A stretch of 42,076 nucleotides of DNA, from contig JACDQN010000478.1 of NCBI GenBank assembly GCA_015657575.1, positions 1 to 42,076 on the forward strand, in the 5' to 3' direction. The notes below the pieces were generated by a model, which worked only from the letters and a program-made list of their open reading frames with translations, searched no databases and was not told the origin of the DNA. The position numbers were made by a program, and so were the translations under genes. The stretch is from Sphingopyxis sp. GTDB taxonomy: Bacteria; Pseudomonadota; Alphaproteobacteria; Sphingomonadales; Sphingomonadaceae. Position 1 is the first letter of the stretch, and every line of letters starts with the position of its first letter. This document shows positions 23,292 to 32,312 of this stretch, piece by piece.

Positions 23292-23753
23292 TCAGTTGAT
23301 GGTGTCGGGCGGGACGATCGGTACCAGCAGCGGCATCGCCGCGATGCCGTCGTCACGCAGCGCCTGCGCTTCTTCGGGCGAGGCCTGACCGTGGATCAGA
23401 TCCTCGGGCGCGCGGCCCTCGTGCATCGCGCGGGCGGCGGGCGCGAAGTCGCGGCCGACCCAGCGCGACTGGGGGAGCATTTCGGCCTGCTTCGCGGCGA
23501 TTTCGGCGAGCAGTTTGCGAACGATTTCGGGTCCCGGCTCGGCGGGAGGCGTGACGGGTTGGCGCACGGCCGGGGCCTGCTGGTTCGACTTGGCGCCGAC
23601 GCGCGGCGCCATCACGGCCTTTTTGACGTCGACATCGCCGCACACCGGGCAGGCGATCAGCCCGCGCGATTGCTGGTCCGCGAAGCTCTCGCTGCTCGCG
23701 AACCACGCCTCGAACCGGTGCTCGCCGGCGCAGCAGAGGTCGAAGACGATCAT
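23292..23753 (-). CDS. DUF1178 family protein
   Basis: A 153-residue protein of the DUF1178 family, common in alpha- and betaproteobacteria. It begins MIVFDLCCAGEHRFEAWFAS, has a zinc-ribbon-like pair ACPVCGD in the first 40 residues, a variable Pro-rich linker, and the conserved end RWVGRDFAPAARAMHEG, then EEAQALRDDGIAAMPL. Function unknown; the Cys pairs suggest metal binding. The ATG lies three bases downstream of the glutaredoxin stop, so it is cotranscribed with it. Confidence 0.92.
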   Translation of the reverse strand: MIVFDLCCAGEHRFEAWFASSESFADQQSRGLIACPVCGDVDVKKAVMAPRVGAKSNQQAPAVRQPVTPPAEPGPEIVRKLLAEIAAKQAEMLPQSRWVGRDFAPAARAMHEGRAPEDLIHGQASPEEAQALRDDGIAAMPLLVPIVPPDTIN

Positions 23754-23756
23754 GCG

Positions 23757-24017
23757 TCAGCCGGCGGCGAGCAGGGCGTCGAGCTTGCCGCCCGCTTCGA
23801 GCGCGGCAAGGTCGTCGCTGCCGCCGATATGTTGCCCGCCGATAAAAATCTGCGGCACCGTGCGGCGCCCGCTGGCGCGCTCGACCATCGCGTCGAAGCC
23901 GGCGCGATCCATCGTCACGTCGATTTCCTGAAATTCGGCGCCCTTGTCGCTGAGCAACGCCTTGGCGCGCGAGCAGTAGGGGCAAAAGGCTTTGGTATAA
24001 ACTTCGATCCTGGCCAT
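23757..24017 (-). CDS. grxC: Glutaredoxin 3
   Basis: An 86-residue class I glutaredoxin with active site C12-P-Y-C15, the cis-Pro segment TVPQIFIGG and GGSDDLAALEAGG. It reduces disulfides and glutathione mixed disulfides with glutathione in the cytoplasm. It lies four bases after the ComF gene and just before DUF1178, a three-gene leftward operon conserved in sphingomonads. ATG at 24017 with weak GGGTTATCC-type spacing upstream. Confidence 0.95.
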   Translation of the reverse strand: MARIEVYTKAFCPYCSRAKALLSDKGAEFQEIDVTMDRAGFDAMVERASGRRTVPQIFIGGQHIGGSDDLAALEAGGKLDALLAAG

Positions 24018-24021
24018 CGGG

Positions 24022-24891
24022 TTATCCTGACATTCGATTGTCGATCATATCGGAATCCAACGAGGCAAAGTCAAATATGTTGCCTGGCATCAGGGCATCG
24101 GGAACGACGCGCGCCCAGCTGAGCGCGGAAACGCGCGACGCGCCGCTGCGTTTGAGCGCCCGCGCCGCCGCGCGCAGCGTCGCACCGCTCGCATGGACGT
24201 CGTCGATCAGGATCAGGTGCCGCCCCGCAGCGCGGACCTTTGCATCAGCCGCGAGCGCAAAGGCACCCGCAACGATGCGTTCGCGCTCGCGCCGCGCCTT
24301 GCCGCGCAGCGACGCGGTCGCCTTGCGCCGCAGCAACAGATGATGATCGCACGGCACGCCCGTGAGCTTCGCCAGTTCGTCGGCGACGAGCGCCGCCTGA
24401 TTGAACCCGCGCGACCAGAGCCGCCAGCGGTGGAGCGGCACCGCGACCAGCAGCGCATCGCCCGCGCCCGCCAATATCGTCAGCCGCCGGGCCATCAATT
24501 GTGCCATCAGGCGTGCATGACCGGTACGCCGGCCATATTTGAGCCGCAGGGCGACCGTGCGCGCCGCTGGGCCATAGGCCACGGCCGCGGGCGCGCCTTC
24601 GAACGGCGGCGGGTCGGCGAGGCAGGCGCCGCAGGACGGCTCGCTGCCCGGAAGTGCGGTCGGAAGCGGGATCGAGCAGCGCGTGCACGCCGGGCCGTCG
24701 AGGAAATCGAGCGACGACCAGCAGGAAAGACAGAATTGACGATCGTCGCCGACGATCACCCCGCAGGCGGGGCAACGCGGCGGCAGCGCATAGTCGAGGA
24801 TCGTCCGGCCCGCGCGACGGAGGCTGCCCGGCCAGTCGAGACCGGTCCAGCCGGCGGTGCGGATGTCGGCGTTCCCCGGGTTTGTCGCCAT
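24022..24891 (-). CDS. ComF family phosphoribosyltransferase-like protein
   Basis: A 289-residue ComF-type protein. Four Cys pairs near residues 40-90 (CPAC, CLSC, CTRC, CGAC) form the double zinc finger, and the C-terminal half is a phosphoribosyltransferase fold with HLILIDDVHASGAT as the PRPP-binding loop. ComF proteins are linked to DNA uptake in competent bacteria, but in alphaproteobacteria the role is not established. I chose the ATG at 24891 (AAGGGGATC just upstream) over the longer frame to 25011, whose leader overlaps the divergent methyltransferase gene. Confidence 0.92.
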   Translation of the reverse strand: MATNPGNADIRTAGWTGLDWPGSLRRAGRTILDYALPPRCPACGVIVGDDRQFCLSCWSSLDFLDGPACTRCSIPLPTALPGSEPSCGACLADPPPFEGAPAAVAYGPAARTVALRLKYGRRTGHARLMAQLMARRLTILAGAGDALLVAVPLHRWRLWSRGFNQAALVADELAKLTGVPCDHHLLLRRKATASLRGKARRERERIVAGAFALAADAKVRAAGRHLILIDDVHASGATLRAAARALKRSGASRVSALSWARVVPDALMPGNIFDFASLDSDMIDNRMSG

Positions 24892-24933
24892 GATCCCCTT
24901 GTGCAGGATCGCCGGTATCGGCACAAGCGCCGC

Positions 24934-25781
24934 ATGTCGCAGCCTCCGCCGCTTTTTTCCGCCGCCCGCCACCGCGCCCAGCGCGACCGCCTGGCGATGC
25001 TGCCCGCGCATGCCAATTTCCTGGCCCCGATCATCGCCGACACGCTGCTCGATCGGCTGTCATGGTGACGCGCACGTTCACTCGAACGCTGTTGATCGGC
25101 GCGCACGACAAGATGCTCGCTGAACAGCTGCGCGCTACCGGAACCGAGCTGACGATTCTCGAAGCCGGGCCCGCGCTTGCGGCGTCTTGCGGCGCGATCG
25201 TCGGCGAAGCGGATACGATCGACCTTCCTTTTGCCAGCTTCGACCTGGTCGTGTGGCCGGGCGGACTCGACGGCGTCAACGACGTCCCCGGCGCGCTCGT
25301 CCGCCTGCGCGCGCTGCTTGCGCCCGACGGGCTGCTGCTCGGCGCCTTCGTCGGCGACGGCAGCCTGCCCCGGCTGCGCCGCGCCGCGATGGCCGACGGC
25401 TTGCGCAGCATCGCCCGGCTGCATCCGCAGATCGATCTCGCGGCGATGGGCAATCTGCTTCAACGCGTCGGCTTTGCGCTGCCGGTAGTCGATGTCGAGG
25501 CGCTGACGGTTCGTTATGCCGACTGGTTCGCACTGGTCCGCGACCTGCGCGCGGCGGGGCTGTCGAGCCGGCTCGACCCCGCCCCGCCGCCGCTCACGCG
25601 CGACGAGGTGGTTCGCATCGCGGCCGCCTTTGCCGCAGCCGCCGATCCCGACGGGCGCATCGCCGAAAGCTTCCGCATCATTCACTTCAGCGGCTGGGCG
25701 CCGCATCCCGATCAACCGCAACCGGCCCGGCGGGGAAGCGGCAGCGCCTCGCTGATCGAAGCGCTGAAACCGAAAAGCTAG
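24934..25781 (+). pseudogene. SAM-dependent methyltransferase (BioC-like) with an apparent frameshift
   Basis: The N-terminal part MSQPPPLFSAARHRAQRDRL, then FLAPIIADTLLDRLS (ATG 24934), ends at a TGA at 25066-25068. In the next frame, starting exactly there, MVTRTFTRTLLIGAHD continues the fold: a Rossmann-type SAM-binding start, FDLVVWPGGLDGVNDVPGAL and DGLLLGAFVGDGSLPRLR, to the stop at 25781. Related proteobacterial enzymes are single proteins of ~280 residues, with the N-terminal helix directly joined, so one missing base near 25061 is likely. As written, the downstream frame might still be made from the ATG at 25062 by stop-start coupling. Some homologues act on biotin precursors or mitochondrial-type assembly factors; the substrate here is unknown. 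Confidence 0.75.
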
Positions 25782-25788
25782 GGCCGTA

Positions 25789-26211
25789 CTAAACCAGCGC
25801 CTCGAGCAGGCCGATCAGCGGCTTGTCGGCGGGGGGCATGGCAAGCGCGTGCAGCTCGACCGGACGCACCCAGCGCAGCGCCGTGGCGTGCTGCGCGGCG
25901 GGGCTGCCGCGCCATTTGCGGCAGACGAAGAGCAGGAGCAGCAGATGCTTGTCGCCCAGCATGTCGCTGGCGAAGCAGGCGGGCGCCAGACACGCTTCCT
26001 CGACGCCGATCGCCAGCTCTTCGGACAATTCGCGGATCAGCGCCTGTTCGGGCGTTTCACCGGCTTCGAGCTTGCCGCCGGGAAATTCCCATAATCCTGC
26101 CATGGGTTTGCCCTCCGGACGCTGCTGGACGAGCAGCCTTCCGTCGCGGTCGACGAGCGCCGCCGCGACGACGATCAAGGAGGATTTCGGCGGGTTTCCG
26201 GTGCTGGCCAC
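25789..26211 (-). CDS. mutT: MutT-type Nudix hydrolase (8-oxo-dGTP diphosphatase-like)
   Basis: A 140-residue Nudix protein. The Nudix box spans residues ~46-68 (GKLEAGETPEQALIRELSEE), preceded by GLWEFPGG, the combination typical of MutT. It hydrolyses oxidised dGTP to the monophosphate and so prevents A-to-C mutations. The start is a GTG at 26211; a GGAAGG lies about 14 bases upstream, which is longer than ideal. It is convergent with the methyltransferase (seven bases between stops). Confidence 0.9.
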   Translation of the reverse strand: MASTGNPPKSSLIVVAAALVDRDGRLLVQQRPEGKPMAGLWEFPGGKLEAGETPEQALIRELSEELAIGVEEACLAPACFASDMLGDKHLLLLLFVCRKWRGSPAAQHATALRWVRPVELHALAMPPADKPLIGLLEALV

Positions 26212-26258
26212 GGTAAAATTGTTAACCTTCCTATGCGATGATTGGAACCCTCGGGAAC

Positions 26259-26264
26259 TATAAT
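26259..26264 (+). promoter_or_regulatory. Possible -10 box of the first Flp pilin gene
   Basis: A perfect TATAAT lies 18 bases before the ATG at 26283. No good -35 box is found 16-18 bases upstream, so either an activator is needed or the match is fortuitous. Confidence 0.3.
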
Positions 26265-26282
26265 TCAGTTAGGGGTGGAACA

Positions 26283-26456
26283 ATGGGCAAGCTTTACAGG
26301 CTGATGCGGTCGACCAGGGCCGCCACAGCCATCGAATATGGGCTGATACTGGCCCTGATCTTCGTCGCAGCCATGGCGACGATGACCTCGGCCGGACAGT
26401 CGGCCAGCGCGATGTGGCAGAATGTTTCCGATACGTCGACTGCCGCAATGAATTGA
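26283..26456 (+). CDS. Flp/Fap-type pilin (first copy)
   Basis: A 57-residue type IVb prepilin: short basic leader MGKLYRLMRSTRA, then the ATAIEYGLILALIFVAAMAT hydrophobic helix with the invariant Glu-Tyr. It would be cleaved by a TadV/CpaA-type peptidase and assembled into a Flp pilus for surface attachment. The residue before the cleavage point is Ala instead of the usual Gly. ATG 26283 follows GGGGTGGAACA. No Tad assembly genes are in the window. Confidence 0.88.
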   Translation: MGKLYRLMRSTRAATAIEYGLILALIFVAAMATMTSAGQSASAMWQNVSDTSTAAMN

Positions 26457-26535
26457 AGACCGGCGTCCAGTTTTGAGACTCAACAAGCGTCGGCGCATTA
26501 AGATTTTCAAAACCAATTCGCCTTAAACCCGCCAG

Positions 26536-26561
26536 TGTTGACCACGACCAGACCGTCAACA
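26536..26561. repeat. Inverted repeat in the leader of the second pilin gene
   Basis: TGTTGAC (26536-26542) and GTCAACA (26555-26561) are perfect complements with a 12-base spacer, ending 28 bases before the pilin ATG and close to its ribosome-binding site. It may be an operator or a leader hairpin. Confidence 0.4.
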
Positions 26562-26589
26562 GGGTAAGTGACTTGTCAGGAGACCAGAC

Positions 26590-26763
26590 ATGAAGTTCAT
26601 CAAAAAGTTCGTTCGCGACACCAAGGCCGCGACCGCCATCGAATACGGCCTGATCGCCGCTCTCATCGCCGTTGCCGGCATCACCGCCATGACCAACGTC
26701 GGCTCGAGCGTCAGCACGACCTTCGGCAAGGTCGACAGCGGCCTGAAGACGACCGCCGGTTAA
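26590..26763 (+). CDS. Flp/Fap-type pilin (second copy)
   Basis: A 57-residue prepilin below the usual open-frame length cut-off: MKFIKKFVRDTKAATAIEYG, then LIAALIAVAGITAMTNVGSS, ending KTTAG. It is clearly paralogous to the first copy, with the same ATAIEYGLI core, but has the more canonical alphaproteobacterial tail and is likely the main pilin. The ATG follows AGGAGACCAGAC. A strong intrinsic terminator follows 43 bases after the stop, so the pair forms a self-contained transcription unit. Confidence 0.92.
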   Translation: MKFIKKFVRDTKAATAIEYGLIAALIAVAGITAMTNVGSSVSTTFGKVDSGLKTTAG

Positions 26764-26805
26764 TCGGTCGGTCGTTCCGGTCAACGACTGGAAACGAAAC
26801 AGAAA

Positions 26806-26835
26806 GGGCGGTGGAGAAATCCACCGCCCTTTTTT
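26806..26835. terminator. Strong intrinsic terminator, probably bidirectional
   Basis: GGGCGGTGGA - GAAA - TCCACCGCCC followed by TTTTTT: a perfect 10-base-pair stem with a GNRA loop and a six-T run. On the other strand the stem is followed by TTT, so it can also stop transcription from the convergent M48 protease gene (stop at 26851). Confidence 0.93.
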
Positions 26836-26850
26836 GTGCCTCCGGCCCGG

Positions 26851-28350
26851 TCAGCGGTTCGCGTAGACGACCAGCTTGACCTTCTGCCCCGGCGTCAGCC
26901 GGCTGTTCGCGGTCAGACGGTTGAGCACCTGAAACCGCTCTGCCTTGTAATTGCCATAGGCCATGCGGCCCGACAGGCTCGCCATCGTATCGCCGCGGCC
27001 GACGGTGACGACATCGATCCGGCGCGGACGAATGGCGGCGGCCTCGCTCGCCGAAAGCCGCCGGACGCTGTTGAACATCGAATTGAACACGCCAGCCCCG
27101 CCAGCCTTGGTCAAAGCGACGAAGTGGAAGGCGCTGGTACGCGAGAATTCATAGGCAAAGACGGTAACGTCGACCTGCCCCGACTGGGTGTTCACGCGCG
27201 CGGTCGAATAGGATGCCGGGATGCCGCCGACCGTCGTGCGCTGAACCGCGCCCGGGCTGATCGAAGCATTGCCCGCAATCGCCTTGAACGCCGCCGCGAT
27301 ATAGGCGTTCATGTCGCCATTATAGGCCGCGGTGGTAAATTGCGCCTGCCCGCCATTACCGCTGATCGCGACGGCGGTGGTGCCGTTCTGCATGCCATAG
27401 CCGTTCGGCACCGCGAATTTCAGCCGCAGGTCGGGGTGGAGAAACTCCTGTCCCTCGACCACGCCTTGCGCCGGGTCGTCGCCGTAAAGCACGCCGTCGA
27501 CCGACGCCAGGAACGCCTCGGCACCGCGTTGCCCGCCGGTTCCGCCGACCCGGCTCGCCAGCGTCTGCGCATTGCGGACGCGCGACGCGGGATCGGGGTG
27601 GGTGCTGGCCCATTCGGGCAGCGCGCGGGCGTCGCCGCCCGACAGGCGCGCGTCGAGGCTGGTCTGGTTGGCGAGGCTGGTCAGCATCGTCGACAACGCC
27701 ATCGGATCATAACCCGCGCTCCGCAGATACTGGACGCCGAGCTGGTCGGCCTGCAACTCCTGGCTGCGCGAGAAGCCCAGCGTGGCAAGCTGCGCCACCT
27801 GCATCGAATTATTCTGGAGCAGCCCGCCCAAACCGCCCAGCAGCCCGCCATTGTCGCCGATCGCGCTGCCCAGCACCGCGCCGAGCACACCGAGGATCGC
27901 GTTACGCTGCGCCGCCGACTGGCGCTTCTTGCTGTGCTGCGCGGCGACATGGCCGACCTCGTGCCCGAGCACGCCGGCGAGTTCGGCCTCGTCGTTCATC
28001 AGCGCCATCAGCTGGCGGGTGACATAGACATAGCCGCCGGGGATCGCGAAGGCGTTGTTCACCGGCGAATTGAGCAGCGTCACGGTGAAATCGCTCGGGC
28101 TGCGCGACAGCCCCGACTGGACCGCGATATTCTGTCCGATACGGTTTACATAAACCGCCTGCGGCCCCGCATAGGCGCCGCCGAATTCCTGCAGCAGCGC
28201 CGGATGCGCTTCGTCGCCCTGCTTGCGCTCGGCGGGCGAAATATTGGTTTGCGTCTTGATCGCCTTGAGCTGCGCATCGGCCGCCCCCGTCGCCATCAAT
28301 CCGCCCATCGCCAGCACCGCCGCCAGCCTTTTGCCTGTTTTCCGGTTCAT
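26851..28350 (-). CDS. M48 family metalloprotease with C-terminal LysM-like domain
   Basis: A 499-residue exported protein. Residues 1-26 form a signal peptide (ending GAADAQ). The zinc motif HEVGH lies at 130-134, with the third ligand region SRSQELQADQLG near 190. The C-terminal region TVGRGDTMASLSGRM ... LNRLTANSRLTPGQKVKLV resembles LysM. Homologues such as BepA are periplasmic chaperone/proteases that maintain outer-membrane proteins. I use ATG 28350 (GGAGGCGCTTTG upstream) rather than the GTG-type start at 28365. Confidence 0.92.
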   Translation of the reverse strand: MNRKTGKRLAAVLAMGGLMATGAADAQLKAIKTQTNISPAERKQGDEAHPALLQEFGGAYAGPQAVYVNRIGQNIAVQSGLSRSPSDFTVTLLNSPVNNAFAIPGGYVYVTRQLMALMNDEAELAGVLGHEVGHVAAQHSKKRQSAAQRNAILGVLGAVLGSAIGDNGGLLGGLGGLLQNNSMQVAQLATLGFSRSQELQADQLGVQYLRSAGYDPMALSTMLTSLANQTSLDARLSGGDARALPEWASTHPDPASRVRNAQTLASRVGGTGGQRGAEAFLASVDGVLYGDDPAQGVVEGQEFLHPDLRLKFAVPNGYGMQNGTTAVAISGNGGQAQFTTAAYNGDMNAYIAAAFKAIAGNASISPGAVQRTTVGGIPASYSTARVNTQSGQVDVTVFAYEFSRTSAFHFVALTKAGGAGVFNSMFNSVRRLSASEAAAIRPRRIDVVTVGRGDTMASLSGRMAYGNYKAERFQVLNRLTANSRLTPGQKVKLVVYANR

Positions 28351-28499
28351 CAAAGCGCCTCCCACTAGCTCTCTTGGACAGGGATATCCCGATCATACGA
28401 CAAGACAAGCCGGGCGATGAACCGCGGCTTGCCGATTTCGAAAAAGGGAACGCCAGAGCCCGCAACCGGGTTCCGGCGGAAACGCCTAAGCCTGTCCGC

Positions 28500-29447
28500 C
28501 TAGGCCCGTCCCATCGCGAGGAATTTTTCCTCGCGCGCGAGCAGGATCGCATCACGCGAGAGACCCGACAGGCTGTCGAGTTCCTGCGCGATCGCATCGC
28601 CGAGCGCCTGGATCGCCACCTCCGGCGCGCGGTGTGCGCCGCCGACAGGTTCGGGAACGATGCGGTCGATGACCTTGAGCGCGAGCAGGTCCTGCGCCGA
28701 CATCTTCATCGCGGTCGCGGCGTCGGCCGCCTTGTCCGAGGTGCGCCACAGGATCGAGGCGCAGCCTTCGGGCGAGATCACCGAATAGACGGCATGTTCG
28801 AACATCAGCACGCGGTTCGCCGCGGCGAGCGCGATTGCGCCGCCCGACCCGCCCTCGCCGACCACCGCGGCGACCATCGGCACGCCGAGTGCCAGGCATT
28901 GCTCGGTCGAACGCGCGATCGCTTCGGCCTGTCCGCGTTCCTCGGCCTGGATGCCTGGAAAGGCGCCCGACGTATCGACCAGCGTCACCACCGGCAGCCC
29001 GAAACGGTCGGCCAGTTGCATCAGGCGGATCGCCTTGCGATAGCCCTCGGGCTTCGCCATCCCGAAATTATGCTTCATGCGCGACGGAATATCGTCGCCC
29101 TTTTCGTGACCGATCACCATCACCCGGCGGCCGCGAAACCGCGCGAGACCGCCCAGGATCGCCTGGTCGTCCGCGAAATTGCGGTCGCCGGCGAGCGGCA
29201 TCCAGTCGTCGAACAGCGCCGCGACATAATGTTTGAAATGCGGGCGGTCGGGGTGGCGGGCAACCTGCGTCTTCTGCCACGGCGTGAGTTTCGAATAGAT
29301 TTCGCGCAGTAATTTCGAGGACTTGTCCTCCAGCCGCGCGATGTCATTGTCGATGTTCAGCGACGGATCGTCACCCATTTCGCGCAGTTCGGCAATCTGC
29401 CGATCGAGCGCGGCGACCTGTTTTTCGAAGTCCAGAAAGGCTGTCAT
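28500..29447 (-). CDS. accA: Acetyl-CoA carboxylase carboxyltransferase subunit alpha
   Basis: A 315-residue protein, normal length for AccA. It begins [20 protein letters not shown] and contains the crotonase-fold motifs [44 protein letters not shown] and [11 protein letters not shown]. With AccD it transfers the carboxyl group from biotin to acetyl-CoA, giving malonyl-CoA for fatty acid synthesis. The ATG at 29447 is ten bases after the xerD stop, so both are probably on one transcript with the upstream periplasmic unknown. Confidence 0.97.
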   Translation of the reverse strand: MTAFLDFEKQVAALDRQIAELREMGDDPSLNIDNDIARLEDKSSKLLREIYSKLTPWQKTQVARHPDRPHFKHYVAALFDDWMPLAGDRNFADDQAILGGLARFRGRRVMVIGHEKGDDIPSRMKHNFGMAKPEGYRKAIRLMQLADRFGLPVVTLVDTSGAFPGIQAEERGQAEAIARSTEQCLALGVPMVAAVVGEGGSGGAIALAAANRVLMFEHAVYSVISPEGCASILWRTSDKAADAATAMKMSAQDLLALKVIDRIVPEPVGGAHRAPEVAIQALGDAIAQELDSLSGLSRDAILLAREEKFLAMGRA

Positions 29448-29457
29448 GCGGGAGTCG

Positions 29458-30369
29458 CTAGGACGATGATGTGCCAAGGTCAACGTCATCCATTCGCGCG
29501 AGCGGATGACGCTTGTTGACCAGTTCGACAAGGCGGCGGCTGTCGACATGGGTGTAGATTTCGGTCGTCGCGATATCGGCGTGCCCCAGCATCAGCTGCA
29601 ACGCCCGCAAGTCGGCACCGCCCTCGAGCAGATGCGTCGCAAAGGCGTGGCGCAGCACATGCGGGCTGATCGCCGTCGGATCGATCCCCGCGCGCGCAGC
29701 GAGCTCGCGCAGCATCTGGAACAGGCGTACGCGGGAAATATGGTTCTTGCCCGACGGGAAGAGCCAGGGCGACCCGTCGGCGAGCAGCGGCAGCCAGCGT
29801 TCGAACATGGCGCGCGCGCGGTCGGACAGCGGCACCAGCCGTTCCTTGTCGCCCTTGCCCCGCACGATCAGATATTCGCGCTCGCCCTGGACCGCGCGGC
29901 GCGGCAACGAGACAAGTTCGCTGGCGCGGAGTCCCGATCCATAGAGGAGTTCGAGGAGCAACAGCATTCGCACGGCGCTGGCGGGGGGCGTCTCGCCCGC
30001 TGCCTCCTCGCCTGCCTGTTCGAACAATCGCTCGACATCGCCATGGGTCAGAATGCGCGGTAGCGGCCGCCGCGCCGTCGGCCGCGCGATGTCGAGCGCC
30101 GGATTGTCCGCGCGCTCGCCTTCGTCGAGTAGAAATGCGAAAAATTGCCGCAACGCCGACAATTTGCGCGCCGCGCTGCTCGCCGCAAGCGACTGATAAT
30201 CAGCCATCAATTTGCGCAGCGCCGACACATCCGCGTCGCCGAGCGACCCGCGCGTCCATTCGGCCGCCTGCTCCAGATCGCGCCGATAGGCGGCAAGCGT
30301 GTTGCGCGATGCGCCCCGATCGGCCGCCATCATTTCCAGAAAGCGGCCGATTAACGCGCCGTCAGACAT
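29458..30369 (-). CDS. xerD: Site-specific tyrosine recombinase XerD
   Basis: A 303-residue recombinase, typical XerD length. An N-terminal SAM-like core-binding domain precedes the catalytic domain with Arg148 ([10 protein letters not shown]), Lys172, His237/Arg240 ([12 protein letters not shown]), His263 ([10 protein letters not shown]) and the nucleophile Tyr272 (IYTHVD). With XerC it resolves chromosome dimers at dif. The 10-base sequence GTCAGACATC is directly duplicated at 30361-30380, so a second, out-of-frame ATG lies ten bases upstream of the true start. Confidence 0.96.
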   Translation of the reverse strand: MSDGALIGRFLEMMAADRGASRNTLAAYRRDLEQAAEWTRGSLGDADVSALRKLMADYQSLAASSAARKLSALRQFFAFLLDEGERADNPALDIARPTARRPLPRILTHGDVERLFEQAGEEAAGETPPASAVRMLLLLELLYGSGLRASELVSLPRRAVQGEREYLIVRGKGDKERLVPLSDRARAMFERWLPLLADGSPWLFPSGKNHISRVRLFQMLRELAARAGIDPTAISPHVLRHAFATHLLEGGADLRALQLMLGHADIATTEIYTHVDSRRLVELVNKRHPLARMDDVDLGTSSS

Positions 30370-30389
30370 CGTCAGACATCAGCGAGCGA

Positions 30390-32183
30390 TCAGACACGCA
30401 CCAGCGCTTCGGCGGCGATCATCCGCGCTTCGGACGCCAGCCCGACCTCGCGGAGTGCGCGAACGATATGATAGAGATGATAGGGCGGCACTTTCGACCA
30501 TTCGCCCTGCATCCCCGCCGCCGCGAGCAGCGCGACCATGCCCGGCTCGCGCCGTTCGGCTGCCGCCATGATCGCGCGCGACCAGCGCGTCTGCTTGCCA
30601 AGATCGACGTTCAGGTCGCTCGCGGCCGAGGCGGCCTGGCTCGCGTCGATGCGCCCGAGGCCGGCGAGGCCGGCGAGCAGGAATTTCGAGCGCAGATAGT
30701 CGGCGCTGTCGTCGCTGCCCGAAAAGCTGCCGATCGCGCTCGCGCTGGTCCCATTGAGCGGGCGCGGCGATCCGACGGCAAGCACGCCCCAGGCGTGGCT
30801 GCCGACGCTGATCTTCGGCGCCCAGTCCATCGCATTATTGTCGTATCCGCCGGCGAACATCGATCCGAGCAGCTGCCAGGGATCCTCGCCCACTTCGGCG
30901 CTGGTGGGAAGCGCCGCGGCGGCGCGCGCGGTCGCGATCAGACTGGCGTAGCGCTGCACCCTGTTGCCCTCCGCGCCCCACAGGCCCGCCATGGCGTTAT
31001 AGCGGTCGGTGCCGCTCGCAGCGCGAAAGGCACTGCGCAGCGCGTCGGTTTGTGCAACGAGCGTTTCGGGCGGTTCTTCCTGCCCTGCGGCCGCGCTGAG
31101 CAGCGAAACATAGGCCTCGCTCGACAGCACGCCGCGTGCCGCGGCGTCGGGCGCGGCGGCAACACGGTCGCTCATCTCGGTCATCGGCGCGAGCACGGTC
31201 CAGCCCCGCATATAGCCGGGTGCGGACGCGCGCAGTTCGGCGGGAATCGGGATCGCGGTTGCGGTCGCCATGCCGAAACGCCAGCTCGTCAGCCGATCGA
31301 CATTGGTCCATTCGATCGTCGTCGAGCGCCGCCCCGCCGCGCTGGCGCCGAGCACGCGTTCGGCGAGCAAGATGTCGAAGTTCGAAATCCTGCCGCTCGA
31401 CCGCACGCGCGCGATCGCCCAGCCCGCGGGACCGGCTTCGCCCGACAGACCGGCGCAGATGCCCGCGGCGAGCCGCCACGCCTGCTCGTCGCCATGCGCA
31501 AGTCCCGCGGGAACATAGGAGCATAGGCCGGCAGGGTCGGCAGTCGCCAGGAAGGTCTGCTGCGCGACCGAAACCAGGCGCGGGCTCGCCCGGTCGTAAT
31601 CGACCGACTGGACGATCCATCGCGCCGCATTCGATTCGCCCATGCGCAGCAGCAGCGCTGCGCGCTCGGCGGCAAGGTCGGCGCCGTTGATCGTCGCGGG
31701 GGTATCGATCGCCGAGCTCAGCGAACGGCGCAGCAATATCTGCCCCCAACGCGACGCGAGCGAACCATTGGTCTTGCGCATGATCGCGGCGGCATATTGA
31801 CCGCGCACGCCAAAGGCGTCGGGCGCCAGTCCGCCGGTTTCGGGGGTCAGCGGCCCGATCCGCGTCAGCAGGCGGCGCGCGCCCGGCGGCAGGTCATATT
31901 TCAGCGTGCCGGGCTCGACCGCTTCGCCCTCTTCTCCGGCCTCGCCTTCCTCGGCCGCCGTCGCTGCGCCGGTCGTGGGGACCACCGAAGGCGGCGCAAC
32001 GCTGCCCGAACTCGTCGTCGGGGCGGGTGCAGGCGTCGGCGAGGGCCGCGGTGCGGGCGTATCGGCGGGGTTGCCGAAACCCTCGGGCAACAGCGATTCC
32101 TGCGCGAGCGCGGGCAGGACCAGCGCGGCGGCGAGAGCGGTGCCCGACAGGCCCAGGGTCAGCGTGAGGCTTTTCATCTTCAT
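30390..32183 (-). CDS. Exported protein of unknown function upstream of xerD
   Basis: A 597-residue protein with a signal peptide (residues 1-28, ending LPALAQ), followed by a long Pro/Thr/Ala/Glu-rich, probably disordered linker (about 40-92; a [16 protein letters not shown] stretch). The rest is a large Ala-rich, helical, repeat-like domain with alternating short Leu/Ala motifs. I recognise no enzyme family. It is divergent from aroK and cotranscribed with xerD and accA. The helical repeat plan would suit a periplasmic protein-protein interaction role; that is speculation. Confidence 0.75.
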   Translation of the reverse strand: MKMKSLTLTLGLSGTALAAALVLPALAQESLLPEGFGNPADTPAPRPSPTPAPAPTTSSGSVAPPSVVPTTGAATAAEEGEAGEEGEAVEPGTLKYDLPPGARRLLTRIGPLTPETGGLAPDAFGVRGQYAAAIMRKTNGSLASRWGQILLRRSLSSAIDTPATINGADLAAERAALLLRMGESNAARWIVQSVDYDRASPRLVSVAQQTFLATADPAGLCSYVPAGLAHGDEQAWRLAAGICAGLSGEAGPAGWAIARVRSSGRISNFDILLAERVLGASAAGRRSTTIEWTNVDRLTSWRFGMATATAIPIPAELRASAPGYMRGWTVLAPMTEMSDRVAAAPDAAARGVLSSEAYVSLLSAAAGQEEPPETLVAQTDALRSAFRAASGTDRYNAMAGLWGAEGNRVQRYASLIATARAAAALPTSAEVGEDPWQLLGSMFAGGYDNNAMDWAPKISVGSHAWGVLAVGSPRPLNGTSASAIGSFSGSDDSADYLRSKFLLAGLAGLGRIDASQAASAASDLNVDLGKQTRWSRAIMAAAERREPGMVALLAAAGMQGEWSKVPPYHLYHIVRALREVGLASEARMIAAEALVRV

Positions 32184-32312
32184 CGCGTCACGCTTTCGGC
32201 AATTGTGTCGGTCACGTCCACCTCAAAACATTCGCGCCCGCCGGACGGGCCTTTTCCTGCACCGGCGAAAACCATTGTTCCGCGCGTCCCTCGCGGTATA
32301 GCCGCGCGCACC

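Noticed and set aside
24934-25068. A separate 44-residue gene upstream of the methyltransferase
   Set aside because: It matches the N-terminal helix normally joined to this methyltransferase family; a single missing base explains the stop.
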